A program made the position numbers and the translations under genes. DNA of 64,000 nucleotides, taken from assembly GCF_000312525.1 (NCBI RefSeq), contig NZ_HE997453.1, positions 213,051 through 277,050 on the forward strand. Direction: 5' to 3'. The stretch is from Bartonella florencae. GTDB taxonomy: Bacteria; Pseudomonadota; Alphaproteobacteria; Rhizobiales; Rhizobiaceae. The notes beneath the pieces were generated by a model that was not told the DNA's origin, ran no database searches, and worked only from the letters and a program-made list of their open reading frames with translations. This document shows, one piece after another, positions 1 to 10,062 of this stretch; within the stretch, counting starts at the first letter, position 1, and each line of letters opens with the position of its first letter.

Positions 1-34
1 AAAGGAATCTGCTGCAAAAAATCAAACTCTTTAG

Positions 35-50
35 CATAGCCCAAGCTATG
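35..50 (-). terminator. Hairpin just after atpF, possible terminator
   Basis: A perfect 6-bp inverted repeat (CATAGC, loop CCAA, GCTATG) begins one base after the atpF stop codon. Reading in the direction of the operon, a run of T lies about 14 bases beyond the stem, so this is a weak intrinsic-terminator candidate at the end of the F0 operon. It could equally be an RNA-stabilising 3' hairpin. Confidence 0.4.
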
Positions 51-51
51 A

Positions 52-546
52 TTAATTAAGATACGTTTTCATTTTTGTGAGAGTCTCTTCACAAAGCGAC
101 TCCTTAATAAGTTCATTTGCTTTGTTAGAATCTAATTCTTTGGCAATAAGCGCACGAGCAACAGAAACTGCTAAATCAATGGCAGATGCAGAAACCATGC
201 GTATCGCATCGGCTTCCGCTTGAGCAATTTTTTGCTCTGCCAACCTATTGCGATTCTTTACATATTCTTCTGCTTTTGTACGAGCCTCAGCAATCACAGA
301 TGCAACTTCATGCTTAGCTGCTGCGATAATTTCTTGTGCATCCTTCTCTGCTTCTGCATGTTTACGCTGATATTCAGCCAACAACTCCTGTGCCTCTTCA
401 CGAAGACGAAGAGCCTCATCAAGTTCATCTTTGATACGTTTTGCTCGCGCATCAAGATGGCTCATCGCCATTTGTGGAATTTTAAAATAGACCAAAAGAA
501 CCAAAAAAAGAACTAGCCCAACAAAAGCCCAAAAAGTATCCGTCAT
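52..546 (-). CDS. atpF: F0F1 ATP synthase subunit b
   Basis: This 164-residue protein is the peripheral-stalk subunit b of the F0 sector, tying the membrane part to the F1 head. It has one N-terminal membrane segment (about residues 5-22) followed by a long charged heptad-like helix rich in Ala, Glu and Lys, the family's standard layout and length. A good Shine-Dalgarno (AAAGGA) precedes the ATG. It is last in the run atpI-atpB-atpE-b'-b, 11 bases after the b' gene, so it is almost certainly cotranscribed with it. The presence of two b-type genes in tandem is normal for alphaproteobacteria and photosynthetic lineages. Confidence 0.95.
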   Translation of the reverse strand: MTDTFWAFVGLVLFLVLLVYFKIPQMAMSHLDARAKRIKDELDEALRLREEAQELLAEYQRKHAEAEKDAQEIIAAAKHEVASVIAEARTKAEEYVKNRNRLAEQKIAQAEADAIRMVSASAIDLAVSVARALIAKELDSNKANELIKESLCEETLTKMKTYLN

Positions 547-557
547 TTTTGTATCCT

Positions 558-1124
558 TTAGTAATCCGCAGCTTTCACAACAGAATGAACAGTTTCTTTA
601 CTCACATCAACATCAATCAATTTTTTTACAATTTCAAGAGCGACTTCTTCGGCAATTACACCAACATTTTGCATAGCTTTATCGCGTATTTTTGCGATCT
701 TTTTTTCAGCATCTGTTAGCTTTTTCTCTAAACTTGCTTCAATTTCCTTTCGTTCAAGTTCAGCTTTTTCTTTTATTTCCTCACCAGCAGCTTGCGCTAT
801 CACATATGCTTGAGAACGCGCTTCTGCTAATTTGCGCTCATAAGTTTCAACCACAGTATCAGCTTCCTGCTTCATACGCATTGCCTGATCTAAATCAGAT
901 GCGATTCGATCCCGACGTGTTTCAATAACACCACCAATGCGTGGTACAATCACACGAGAAATGAAAAGATAAAAAAGCCCAAAAGAAATTATCAACCAAA
1001 AAAGATGTGAACCAAAATGCACAAAATCAAACGGCGGAAATACACGATCTGCATGTCCTGCAGCATTCTTGATATGCCCTATTGATGTTTCAGTGGTCTG
1101 TGCATAAGCGTTGGAAACAAACAT
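558..1124 (-). CDS. atpG: F0F1 ATP synthase subunit b'
   Basis: This 188-residue protein is the second, diverged b-type stalk subunit (b'), which pairs with subunit b as a heterodimer. A short N-terminal stretch is followed by a membrane segment around residues 38-60 ending in a basic PRIGG turn, then a long coiled-coil region with repeated KxxxA and ExxA spacing. Compared with subunit b it has an extra N-terminal extension of about 30 residues, which is usual for b'. It lies between atpE and atpF in the F0 operon. In alphaproteobacterial annotation it is called atpG, atpX or atpF2, and the name should not be confused with F1 gamma. Confidence 0.93.
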   Translation of the reverse strand: MFVSNAYAQTTETSIGHIKNAAGHADRVFPPFDFVHFGSHLFWLIISFGLFYLFISRVIVPRIGGVIETRRDRIASDLDQAMRMKQEADTVVETYERKLAEARSQAYVIAQAAGEEIKEKAELERKEIEASLEKKLTDAEKKIAKIRDKAMQNVGVIAEEVALEIVKKLIDVDVSKETVHSVVKAADY

Positions 1125-1256
1125 CCTCTTTTATCCTTCAAACAACTTAATGAAAAGTCCTTACACTGACGACAAATTACTAACGTCCCTGCTGCTAAAG
1201 CCAAAAGGGCATGTCTACCTCTCAAAGAAAATCGACATACCCTTGCTTAGAAGTGG

Positions 1257-1487
1257 CTAAACCGCAAAAAGAAGCAACAAAGCAATGAGCAATGAAAAAA
1301 TACCCAAAGCTTCTGTCACAGCAAAACCAAAAACTAGGCGACCAAATTGACTATCAGCTGCTGATGGATTGCGTAAAGCACCAGAAAGATAGCTACCAAA
1401 AATATTTCCAAGCCCTAAAGCTGTTCCTGCCATGCCAAAGCAAGCCAGACCAGCACCAATATATTTTGCTGCAAGCACTAATTCCAT
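1257..1487 (-). CDS. atpE: F0F1 ATP synthase subunit c
   Basis: This is the proteolipid that forms the rotating c-ring. The start is placed at the internal ATG of MELVLAAK, because AAGGAGAAT lies at ideal spacing in front of it; the open frame continues 27 codons upstream but would overlap atpB with no ribosome site. The resulting 76-residue protein has two membrane helices joined by a short polar loop (around RNPSAADSQ), and the second helix carries the proton-binding acid in FAVTEALGIF. Length and layout are exactly those of the family. It follows atpB in the F0 operon. Confidence 0.95.
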   Translation of the reverse strand: MELVLAAKYIGAGLACFGMAGTALGLGNIFGSYLSGALRNPSAADSQFGRLVFGFAVTEALGIFSLLIALLLLFAV

Positions 1488-1542
1488 ATTATTCTCCTTT
1501 AAAAGCGAAATTGTACCATTCGACGGAAAACCGCCAGTTTTA

Positions 1543-2331
1543 TTAATGTCCTGGATGAACTGCATCATTAAGATACATACAAGTTAAAACCGTAAAGACA
1601 TAAGCTTGAAGAAATGCAACCAAAAATTCAAGAGCAGTAATCGCTACGGTCATAATAAGCGGTAAAACTGAACCGCCAATGCCTACGATTCCTACCCCAA
1701 TCATTGAAACAACAAAACCAGAAAATACTTTGAGGGTAATATGACCAGCAAGCATATTAGCAAAAAGACGAAGTGAGAGACTGATGGGACGAGAGAGAAA
1801 AGAAATGACCTCAATCATCGTCACAAGAGGCAAAATCATAATAGGCACACCACTGGGGACAAACAGTTTTAAAAAACCAATTCCATGTTTATAGAAACCA
1901 TAACCAATCACCGTTAAAATAACCAACATTGCCAGTGAAAAGGTGATCATAATCTGAGAAGTAACCGTATAAAAATAGGGGAAAAGACCTATAAAATTAG
2001 CAACCAAAATAAAACTAAACAGAGAAAAAACTAAAGGAAAAAATCGCATTCCCTGCACCCCAGACGATTCTCGCAAAGTTGATGCTACAAATTCATACGC
2101 TATTTCCGAAAGAGACTGCATTCGTGTGGGAACCAACCCACGACTCGATGATGAAAGGAAAAGAAAAACTGAAGTTACAACAACTGTGGCCACTATAAAA
2201 AATGATACATTTGTAAATGAAAAATCCATATTCCCTATGGAAATCTTAATCAGTCTTGTAATCTCAAACTGATGAATAGGATCTGGAGCGTGTGATGTCA
2301 CTTCAACCTCATTTATCGGACCTTTTATCAT
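1543..2331 (-). CDS. atpB: F0F1 ATP synthase subunit a
   Basis: This 262-residue membrane protein forms the proton half-channels against the c-ring. It is strongly hydrophobic with about six helices. The essential arginine is visible in the segment [14 protein letters not shown] (about residues 184-197), the family signature, and the C-terminal helix has the conserved [16 protein letters not shown] pattern. Its start overlaps the end of atpI by 23 bases, consistent with translational coupling. It is the first structural gene of the F0 operon after atpI. Confidence 0.96.
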   Translation of the reverse strand: MIKGPINEVEVTSHAPDPIHQFEITRLIKISIGNMDFSFTNVSFFIVATVVVTSVFLFLSSSSRGLVPTRMQSLSEIAYEFVASTLRESSGVQGMRFFPLVFSLFSFILVANFIGLFPYFYTVTSQIMITFSLAMLVILTVIGYGFYKHGIGFLKLFVPSGVPIMILPLVTMIEVISFLSRPISLSLRLFANMLAGHITLKVFSGFVVSMIGVGIVGIGGSVLPLIMTVAITALEFLVAFLQAYVFTVLTCMYLNDAVHPGH

Positions 2332-2737
2332 TGGCCCTTTTATCTTGGCGCAATACGCCTTTTTTCTCTAATTGACTGGGAGCAATATACCCCACAGACC
2401 GAAGAATACTCAATACACCAGCAGCAAATCCAAGAAAAAGAAAAAACACCAACCCCCATGGTAATGAACCTGCTATCTTGTCAAACCCCAACCCCAATAC
2501 AACCCCTACAATGATACTTGCCAGAAACTCACTAGAAAGCTTAACTGCACGTGCGATTCCACTTTGTTGCTCTCCTCTCGTATTATTATACTCCCGCTTC
2601 TTTAATGCCTGTTTACGCATTAAAGCTAAACCTAATTTCTGACTACGGCATTCCAAATCCTCTGAATGAAAACACTCTCCCTGCTCTTCTCCTTTAGCCT
2701 TATCTTCTGGCACAATGGGTTCTTTGCCCTTTGCCAT
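2309..2737 (-). CDS. atpI: ATP synthase accessory protein AtpI
   Basis: This is a small membrane protein (about 142 residues) of the AtpI/Zor family, which assists c-ring assembly or magnesium supply to the ATP synthase. The N-terminal half is charged and low in complexity; the C-terminal half has two membrane helices (about residues 70-115) with a Gly-rich [11 protein letters not shown] segment typical of the family. The ATG at 2737 is chosen over an in-frame start 18 bases upstream because AAGGAG sits six bases before it. It is the first gene of the F0 operon, and the promoter must lie in the region to its right. Confidence 0.85.
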   Translation of the reverse strand: MAKGKEPIVPEDKAKGEEQGECFHSEDLECRSQKLGLALMRKQALKKREYNNTRGEQQSGIARAVKLSSEFLASIIVGVVLGLGFDKIAGSLPWGLVFFLFLGFAAGVLSILRSVGYIAPSQLEKKGVLRQDKRANDKRSDK

Positions 2738-3497
2738 CAACAGCTCCTTAGTCAAAAAGCTAGAGTGAAAATGTATTTTATCAAATTATGAGCATCATAT
2801 TGTTCGCGAATTTATTCGTCAAGACGCTAAAAGGAATCTATCACAATTTATCGCAATAAATAATGTGCCTTCAATTTGATAAACCTCAATCACTCTACAT
2901 CTTGCAAATAATTATCGCTAAACTTGCAGATAATGCGTTGTTGCATCCCTTTAACAAACGATGCCCTATTCTTACTAGCATCACTCTCAAACATGTTGAA
3001 AGAACATTTTTTAGAAATAACTGGAATGTTATATGTTATCCATCATTCATGAATAAAAATAGTTCCCATGAGAAATTTCCAATTTAAAAGCACAAAAACA
3101 GGACTGCATCAAAACTTTAAACACGAACACTTCATCACTTTGTATAAATGCAATCAATTTAAAATCCTTCTTTTTATAAGTGAAGATTGATGGATTTTTA
3201 AAAATATTTTTGCTTTTATTTGAATAGGTTATTTTTAAATTCGTCTTTTTGTTCAACAATTCTAGCTACAGAAAGTTTTTACAAAAATCAGCATTATAAT
3301 GCGTTTTTCCTGCCTTTGATTATTACACTGGCTCTACATGAAGAATGCTTTCTTAAAAGAATTATGTCTTTGCTTTTATTCAAAGCTCATAGCTTTAAAT
3401 CTGTTGAAATGATTAATTTATTTTTGCTATTCAAGTATCATAATTTATGCAATAAACTTACTTTTTAACGGGCTCTTATCGTTGAAAGAGGGAAGAA
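2738..3497. other. Intergenic region without recognised gene
   Basis: This AT-rich stretch separates the atpI start from the 3' end of der. Three small overlapping ORFs exist here on both strands, but they have skewed, low-complexity translations, no consistent ribosome sites and no recognisable motif. The right part near 2738-2870 should hold the promoter of the F0 operon, although no clear -35/-10 pair stands out. Confidence 0.5.
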
Positions 3498-4926
3498 TTA
3501 TTTCTTTTTGGATCGTGCTGTAAAAGGATTGTCAGATGTGCGTAACGATATGCGAATGGGTACACCAAGCATATCAAATGTATCACGTAATCCATTGGAC
3601 AGATAACGCAAATAGGATTGAGGCATGACCTTTGGTCGCGAACAAGAAAGCATAAATCCAGGAGGACGTGTTTTAACCTGTGTGATATATTTCACCTTAA
3701 GACGACGTCCCGAAATTGCAGGTGGTGGATGATGTGCTACAACAGTTTCAAGCCATTGATTTAATTTTGCCGTAGAAATGCGACGATTCCATACACGGTG
3801 CATCGTCATGACATTTTCCATCAATTTATCAATCCCTTGACCATATTGGCCCGATAAAGGAACTGCTCTCAAACCACGAACTTGAGGGAGAAGACGGCTA
3901 CACTTTTCATGCAAATCAATCAACGTTGGCTGACTATTTTCAATAAGATCCCACTTATTAAAAGCAATAAGTGGAACGCGCCCTTCACGAATCACAAGAT
4001 CAGCAATTTGTAAATCTTGCTTTTCAAAAGGTGCAGTTGCATCAAGAACAATCACTACCACTTCTGCAAAACGAATAGCACGTAAAGTATCGGCAACAGA
4101 AAGTTTTTCTAATTTTTCTTGAATTTTTTGATTTTCGACGCAAGCCTGCAGTATCAAAAAGTTTAATATGACGACCATGCCATTCCCAATCTACGGAAAT
4201 AGAATCACGTGTAAGCCCCGCTTCAGGTCCTGTTAATAATCGCTCTTGTTTTAACATACTATTGATGAGCGTTGATTTTCCTGTATTTGGACGCCCTGCA
4301 ATTGCAATCCGAATAGGCTTATGTTCATCATAAATAAGCCCTTCCTCCTGCAAATCTTCCACATCATCACCAACAGAAGCAGGCTGAACAGCACTATACT
4401 TTTCTTCATTGTTGCTTCCAAAAGCGTAATCTCTGCCAACAGCCTCTACAATTGCATCACGAAGATCGCTCAGCCCCAAACCATGTTCAGCAGATATTGG
4501 ACAAGGCTCTCCTAAACCTAATGACCATGCTTCATACTCTCCCCCTTTGGCTGCTTTTGACTCAGTTTTATTAGCAACAAGTATAATTGGTTTGCCTGAC
4601 TTGCGCACAAGTGAAGCAAAATTTAAATCACTCGGCGTTATTCCGCTTTTTGCATCAAACATAAATAAAACAAGATCTGCTTCATCAATAGCCGCTTTGG
4701 TCTGAGAACGCATACGGCCTTCCAGTGTATGATCACCTGCCTCTTCCAACCCAGCCGTATCAATCACATCAAAACGCAAATCTTGAAGTTTGCCCGCATG
4801 AATACGTCGATCACGTGTAACGCCTGGCTGATCATCAACCAACGCCAATTTTTGCCCAACCAAACGGTTAAAGAGTGTTGATTTCCCAACATTGGGGCGA
4901 CCAACTATAGCAATGGTAAGGCTCAT
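3498..4926 (-). pseudogene. der: GTPase Der (EngA), single-base frameshift
   Basis: Der is the double-domain GTPase needed for 50S ribosome assembly. The first part reads well from [17 protein letters not shown] (first P-loop), through the second G domain (GRPNTGKST) to [11 protein letters not shown], then shifts out of frame. The true continuation ([15 protein letters not shown], then NKWD and the KH-like C-terminal domain) is in the next frame and runs to 3498. The break lies in a run of six A (coding strand) at 4124-4129; five A would restore [14 protein letters not shown]. Both halves are otherwise well conserved, and Der is normally essential, so a sequencing error, slippage or a very recent mutation are all possible. 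It lies downstream of the TPR protein gene, as in related genomes. Confidence 0.88.
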
Positions 4927-4937
4927 AAATTTATCCC

Positions 4938-5609
4938 TTATTTGCTATTTGCCTTGCCTTCGGCTTGCATAAGCTCAAGCATTATTCGTGCTCGATCTAT
5001 AGCTTTTGATCTCAACACACCTTCTGCAAAAATTTTCTGAAAATAATCAACAGCCTCATCAATCTTCCCTGCTTTATAGGCAGCTAAACCTAAAGCTTCC
5101 CTTGCAGACAGACGCATAGGATCAATATCATTTGCTATATCTTTGATGCGCTTTTCCACATCAGCTAAGGTCCCTGTATCAACCAAAATATAAGCAGCCC
5201 GAATTTTTGCAACTTTTCGTAAAATTTGCGGAGCTCCTTTATCAGCGGCAACAGAATCAAAAATCTCCACCGATTTTACAGCATCACCTTGTTCCATGAA
5301 CAAAGAAGCCTCACGTAAACGAGCAAGAAAAGGATATCCACCAAAATGAGAGGCTTTAACAGTTTCCAATTGCTTTACGGCCTCATCAAAATGACGTGTG
5401 TCCGCAAGATCAAGACTCTTTACAAATATATCACCAATATAACCAGCTTTCTTTATTTGCTGATAATGGTAAATTTGATAAGCAACTATCATGAGTATAA
5501 AAAGAACAGCTGCTCCAATAATTGAAAAACCATAACGTCTCCAAAAAGCAAGAGCCTTTTCTTGACGAAATTCCGCATTCACTTCAGCAATAAAACTATC
5601 ATACGACAT
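4938..5609 (-). CDS. TPR-containing membrane protein upstream of der (YfgM-like)
   Basis: This 223-residue protein has a short cytoplasmic N-terminus, one membrane helix (about residues 28-48, [15 protein letters not shown]), then helical repeats in the periplasm (for example [26 protein letters not shown], about residues 165-190) that resemble tetratricopeptide repeats. Its layout matches the YfgM-type family, linked in other bacteria to the Sec translocon and envelope chaperones. The gene ends 11 bases before der begins, the conserved arrangement, so the two are probably cotranscribed. The specific role in this organism is inferred only from family and context. Confidence 0.8.
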   Translation of the reverse strand: MSYDSFIAEVNAEFRQEKALAFWRRYGFSIIGAAVLFILMIVAYQIYHYQQIKKAGYIGDIFVKSLDLADTRHFDEAVKQLETVKASHFGGYPFLARLREASLFMEQGDAVKSVEIFDSVAADKGAPQILRKVAKIRAAYILVDTGTLADVEKRIKDIANDIDPMRLSAREALGLAAYKAGKIDEAVDYFQKIFAEGVLRSKAIDRARIMLELMQAEGKANSK

Positions 5610-6090
5610 ATATCATACCTTGAAAAAAGTTACTTTATCTGTGCTTTTACGCATAAATGGACAAAGATGGTAGCCCTAATTCACTAAAAAATTTAAAATT
5701 TCTAACTCCTTCGTCTTAAATCCATGTGTACCCAAATCGCTTGGAGTTTTACAAATATACCAACCCCAAACGATGTCACGGCTTTTTGGTTCACATTACA
5801 GTTTTTTACCTCTTTAAATTTTAGAAAAATTATCATCGCTTTAATGTCTACCATGTCACGCTTAATGATATATAATATTCAAGAGTTATTCTTCATTCTC
5901 TCCTCGTAGCTATAGGGGGTACTTTAAAAAACTCAAAAGCAATAATTATTAATTGTTGAGTGATAATAAGGAGGCAGTTCATTAAAAAACCAAAAATCAA
6001 GCAAAGCTCTTTTCATAAATTCTCTCTTTTCAACTTAAACCTTTATCCGATAAAAAAACTTTTGTAACCGAGACAGTTTCTAAAAACATT
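5610..6090. other. Intergenic region without recognised gene
   Basis: This region lies between the TPR gene (start side) and the end of the SLC13-type permease. A 61-codon ORF at 5724-5909 on the plus strand has no ribosome site and no motif and is treated as chance. Nothing else could be supported here. Confidence 0.45.
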
Positions 6091-7863
6091 TTATTGCAAG
6101 GGCCAAATCCACATAAGCATTGGAACGGCAACAATGACCACCAATACCGCTAGTGGTGCACCAAATCGCGGGTAATCACTAAAACGATATCCGCCTGGTG
6201 CCATCACGAGCATATTACTTTGATGTCCAATAGGGGTGAGAAACTCACACCCCGCACCAATAGCAACAGCCATCAGAAAAGCTTCAGGTTTATAATGAAG
6301 AGAATGTGCAAAACTTGATGCGATTGGGGCTACCATCATCACTGTCGCGGCATTATTTAAAAATGGCGTTACCAACATGGCTGTCACCAACATAATTGCT
6401 AATGCACCAGATGGTGGGAAAAATACCGCCAAATGGCTAAGCCATTGACCTATGAGATCCGTACATCCTGTCTTCTCTAGTGCCGCACTAACAGGAATAA
6501 GAGTTGCTAATAGGACTAATATTTGGCCATCTAATGCTTGATATAGATCACGTGCTGGCAAAACGCGAAAAATAACCATTGCAGCGGCAGCAGAAAAAAA
6601 AGCAAAGGCAACAGGAACAATATGAAAAGCCGTAAAAATGATCGCTATAAAGAGAATAGCTAAAGAAATGAAACCATGACGTAAGTTAGCAAATACGATA
6701 TTACGTTTAGCCAAGGGCAAACATTTCAATTCCCGTAATAAATTAGGAATAAGCATATCCTGCCCTTGCAAAACAATCACATCTCCAAGATGGAAAATAA
6801 TATCACTAAGCCTTCCCCGTATCCTTTCATGTTGGCGACTTAACGCAAGAAAATTTACATCATAGCGATCAAAGAGTGAGAACTCTTTCGCACTGATGCC
6901 AATAAGAGGAGAATTATGTGTGATAACGGCCTCAATAATATCAATGTCGCTGTCCTTATCACCCGCTGGAATCGTTCGACCAGTAGAAAACTCTAAACGA
7001 GCAGAATTCATCACACTATCTAGTCCTGTATGCGAACCTTCCAGCAAAACAATATCGTTTTCAGATAAAACAAAATCTGGCAGTGGTGAAATAGAGACAT
7101 TGTTTCTGATGATTTGAAGCACCATAACATCACCCCCTGATGGCTTAACCAAATCAATAATAGTTTTTCCTATAATTGGTGAATTCGTTGGAATATGTAC
7201 TTCCGAAACATAGTTACGAATATCAATCGCATCATCAAACGATACACCTGAACGTATCCGCTTAGGTAAAAGCCAAGAAAAAAACACCACATATAATACA
7301 CCAGCAGTAGCAACAGCTGCCCCAACCGGTGTAAAATCAAACATAGTAAAAGATGTTCCCGTTAAACGCTCTTGCATAGCTGAAATAACAACGTTTGGAG
7401 AAGTCCCTATCTGTGTCATAAGACCACCTAACAAAGAACCAAATGCCATAGGCATCAAAAAAACAGAAGGTGAAACCTGAGAACGACGAGCAAATTGAAA
7501 AGCAATCGGCAGCATGATAGCCAAAGCGCCAATATTTTTCACAAACATTGACAGAAATACTACAGAAAGAACCAAAAAAGCCAATTGAAAGCGTACTGAT
7601 TTCACATCTGGCCATAGCCGTTGGATAATAAATTCCATAATACCAGAACGTGATACAGCCGTACTGACAACAAATACACTTCCCACAATAACCACAATAT
7701 CATTACTAAAACCGCTAAACGCCTCCTTCGGGCTGACAAGACCAACGGCACAAGCAATCAATAACGTACAAATAGCAACAAGATCATAACGGAACCTATC
7801 CCAAATAAAAACAATCATCATGAGACCAATGATAGAAAACGCCATTATTTGATCTTCTGTCAT
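6091..7863 (-). CDS. SLC13-family anion permease with two RCK-C domains
   Basis: This protein of about 590 residues is an inner-membrane transporter of the SLC13/DASS (divalent anion:sodium symporter) group. The N-terminal half has about five membrane helices with the QIGTSPNVVI signature; the C-terminal half has the matching LNNAATVMMVAPIASS signature. Between them (about residues 215-385) are two cytoplasmic TrkA-C/RCK-C-like domains, each with the pattern SPLIG/SPIIG...DVIVL. This arrangement is typical of sulfate- or dicarboxylate-type permeases. The start at 7863 is preferred over one three codons upstream, since GGGGAG lies too close to the latter. The substrate cannot be read from the sequence. 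Confidence 0.85.
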   Translation of the reverse strand: MTEDQIMAFSIIGLMMIVFIWDRFRYDLVAICTLLIACAVGLVSPKEAFSGFSNDIVVIVGSVFVVSTAVSRSGIMEFIIQRLWPDVKSVRFQLAFLVLSVVFLSMFVKNIGALAIMLPIAFQFARRSQVSPSVFLMPMAFGSLLGGLMTQIGTSPNVVISAMQERLTGTSFTMFDFTPVGAAVATAGVLYVVFFSWLLPKRIRSGVSFDDAIDIRNYVSEVHIPTNSPIIGKTIIDLVKPSGGDVMVLQIIRNNVSISPLPDFVLSENDIVLLEGSHTGLDSVMNSARLEFSTGRTIPAGDKDSDIDIIEAVITHNSPLIGISAKEFSLFDRYDVNFLALSRQHERIRGRLSDIIFHLGDVIVLQGQDMLIPNLLRELKCLPLAKRNIVFANLRHGFISLAILFIAIIFTAFHIVPVAFAFFSAAAAMVIFRVLPARDLYQALDGQILVLLATLIPVSAALEKTGCTDLIGQWLSHLAVFFPPSGALAIMLVTAMLVTPFLNNAATVMMVAPIASSFAHSLHYKPEAFLMAVAIGAGCEFLTPIGHQSNMLVMAPGGYRFSDYPRFGAPLAVLVVIVAVPMLMWIWPLQ

Positions 7864-8217
7864 GACACCCATTTCTCCCCATTAGATTACAATAAACTAA
7901 AATATATTTTTAACTGTTCCTATAAATAGCAGCAAGATAAAAGCTGACATGAGAACACTTTAAAAATAATTGAATGATAAACATAATTGTAATTTACATA
8001 GACTTCCCTATTATGAAATGATTTTTATAAAATGCTGAAATTAAAGAAAATTGGTGACAGATAATAAAAGCGTATTGCCAAAAAGACGAGAATGATTCTA
8101 CATGTACAAAGCGGGTGAGATGGATAACTGATTGGTGCATGCCATATCTGAGCCTTTATTGTTGCTTAAAAGAACTTGTCTATATTCTCATATCAAGTGA
8201 AAGCGGAAGAAGAAAAA
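7864..8217. other. Divergent intergenic region
   Basis: This spacer separates two divergently oriented genes, the SLC13-type permease and the unknown protein at 8218. It should hold both promoters. An open frame entering from a TTG at 8176 is an upstream extension of the next gene and lacks a ribosome site. Confidence 0.4.
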
Positions 8218-9909
8218 ATGGTCAATCTTAATGGTGCACATCAGGGAAAACTAAAATACTGGTTAACATGCATTATTGGTTTTTTTGCTATTTTGCTCAT
8301 CGTCTTTGTCGGTGGTTTTTATATGGCGAAACCATACCTTAACAGTTTTGTAAAACGGGAAATAGCACGCCGTTCTATAAAAGCAGAAACATCTGATGTT
8401 AGCATTATAGGCAAAGTTAATTTGACAAATGTTACACTCCCCGTCCCTGCCGGTGTATCCCTTAAAATTGGTGCTCTTTCCGCACGCCCCCCTATTTCTT
8501 TTATTCCTGGCACTTTTACATTTTACAATGTCGATTTACAGTATAAAAATATCCATGTGAAAATTCCGCAAATTTCTCTCAATAGTGTCTTTTTAAAAGA
8601 AAAAGATAGCACACTCACATCACGCCTTTTGCAATCAATTATGCGTATTGAACTTGCCTCAATTGTTGCTCCGGATATACAGCTTTCTGTAAAAAATGCG
8701 GATAAACAAGTCGAAAAATTAGAGATAAAGAATTTTCAGCTTTCTAATTTTAAAAAGGGGCATATTGGTTCTATGAGTATCAAAAACATGAACCTGACAA
8801 CAATTGCTGCAAATGGTGCTAAACACACGCATCTTACTGCTAAAAGTGATGCAATAAAAGCACATGATCTTGATATCAATTACGCATATTCTATCATTTT
8901 TGGAAACAATAATTCTATCAATCAAGGGAAAACCGTTACTGGCCCCATTTCTCTCAAAAATATCAGAGTTGATCTTTTTGAGAAGACAGAGAAAAATGCT
9001 TCTTTTTCTCTCGCCCAGTTTAAAACATCTGGTCTAAAAATGAAACCGCTTGAACAAACACCTGAAAAATTGATCAAAACTTACCTCAACGCAAGGAAAG
9101 AAAATAATCAGGTCGCTGAAAAAACAGCACGAAATGGTATTCTTCTCAACATACTGCTCGCTATTACTTCTGCTGATGCTAAGGTTGATCATGTTAGCGT
9201 TGATATACCACAGTTTAAAGCAACACTTGAATCGTTCCGGTTTGAACCAAGCTTGTGGAAACAGCCTATACCGAAAAAACTGCTTCTTTCTGTCGAGAAT
9301 TTTTCAATTTTACCGAAAAAACTAGAAGAAAAAGATCGCGACTTGCTCAAAAAAATAAATCTTGAACGCTTTGATATTTCAGGAAAAGTGGATATTTCTT
9401 ATGATGATAAAAAGCGTATGCTTTTTCTTAATACCATGTCTTTCAATATAAAAGATATTGGTTCTGGAAAAATATCCGCTAAAGTTATTGATGTTGATGA
9501 AAAACTCTTCTCTGGTCAGAAAAATGTAATGATCACTGCCTCTCAAAATATTGGTATTAATGACATTGATATCCGCTATACAGATGCTGGTTTTATTGAT
9601 AAGCTTTTTTCTTATCTTGCAAAAAATCTTAATGATAACAAACATGATCTCAAAAAAGAACTCTATAGCTATTTTTATCTGATGATGACACAAAGCCCAA
9701 AACTGCTGCTGAAAAACCATGATGAAGCAGAAAAAATTTCAAAATCTTTTGGTGATTTTGCTAACAATCCTCAAACATTGAGCATTAAAATTGAAGCGAA
9801 AGACGATAAAGGACTTACGATAACTGATCTTCAGTCTGCTCTACAAAATGATTTGTCCACAGTTTTGAACAAAGTGCATCTTGTAGTCAAAAATCAAGCA
9901 TCGCCTTAA
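8218..9909 (+). CDS. Membrane-anchored protein of unknown function
   Basis: I do not recognise this 563-residue protein. The ATG at 8218 is chosen because GGAAGA precedes it; an in-frame TTG 42 bases earlier has no such site. After about 15 polar residues there is one membrane helix (IIGFFAILLIVFVGGFYM, about residues 19-36), and the rest is soluble, Lys-, Asn- and Ser-rich, and full of alternating hydrophobic strands (for example SVDIPQFKATLESFRFEP). This beta-rich pattern behind a single anchor is reminiscent of AsmA/TamB- or DUF2125-type periplasmic proteins, but no signature proves it. It stands alone between a permease and nhaA, both separately oriented or spaced. Confidence 0.75.
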   Translation: MVNLNGAHQGKLKYWLTCIIGFFAILLIVFVGGFYMAKPYLNSFVKREIARRSIKAETSDVSIIGKVNLTNVTLPVPAGVSLKIGALSARPPISFIPGTFTFYNVDLQYKNIHVKIPQISLNSVFLKEKDSTLTSRLLQSIMRIELASIVAPDIQLSVKNADKQVEKLEIKNFQLSNFKKGHIGSMSIKNMNLTTIAANGAKHTHLTAKSDAIKAHDLDINYAYSIIFGNNNSINQGKTVTGPISLKNIRVDLFEKTEKNASFSLAQFKTSGLKMKPLEQTPEKLIKTYLNARKENNQVAEKTARNGILLNILLAITSADAKVDHVSVDIPQFKATLESFRFEPSLWKQPIPKKLLLSVENFSILPKKLEEKDRDLLKKINLERFDISGKVDISYDDKKRMLFLNTMSFNIKDIGSGKISAKVIDVDEKLFSGQKNVMITASQNIGINDIDIRYTDAGFIDKLFSYLAKNLNDNKHDLKKELYSYFYLMMTQSPKLLLKNHDEAEKISKSFGDFANNPQTLSIKIEAKDDKGLTITDLQSALQNDLSTVLNKVHLVVKNQASP

Positions 9910-10062
9910 AAAATATATTCCGTTCTAAATATGATGATTTTGTCTATAAATTTAATGGCTTTATTCCTCTTTTTGCTTTTGTATGATAAAGAAGAGCAAC
10001 CTACAAAGTCATTTACATTAAAGAATATATATTCGTAAAATTGTCGATAGTTGGAGTTGTTC

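Noticed and set aside
220..516. Plus-strand ORF inside atpF
   Set aside because: It is antisense to a well-supported gene, has a Cys/Phe-rich chance translation and no ribosome site. The same applies to many antisense ORFs in edd, zwf, lysC, ftsK, purA and others.
2863..3468. Three small ORFs in the gap between atpI and der
   Set aside because: Low-complexity translations on both strands, overlapping one another, without ribosome sites or motifs.
5724..5909. 61-codon plus-strand ORF
   Set aside because: No ribosome site and composition typical of AT-rich noncoding DNA.
8176..8217. TTG-initiated extension of the unknown protein
   Set aside because: No ribosome site; the ATG at 8218 has one and is followed directly by the membrane anchor.
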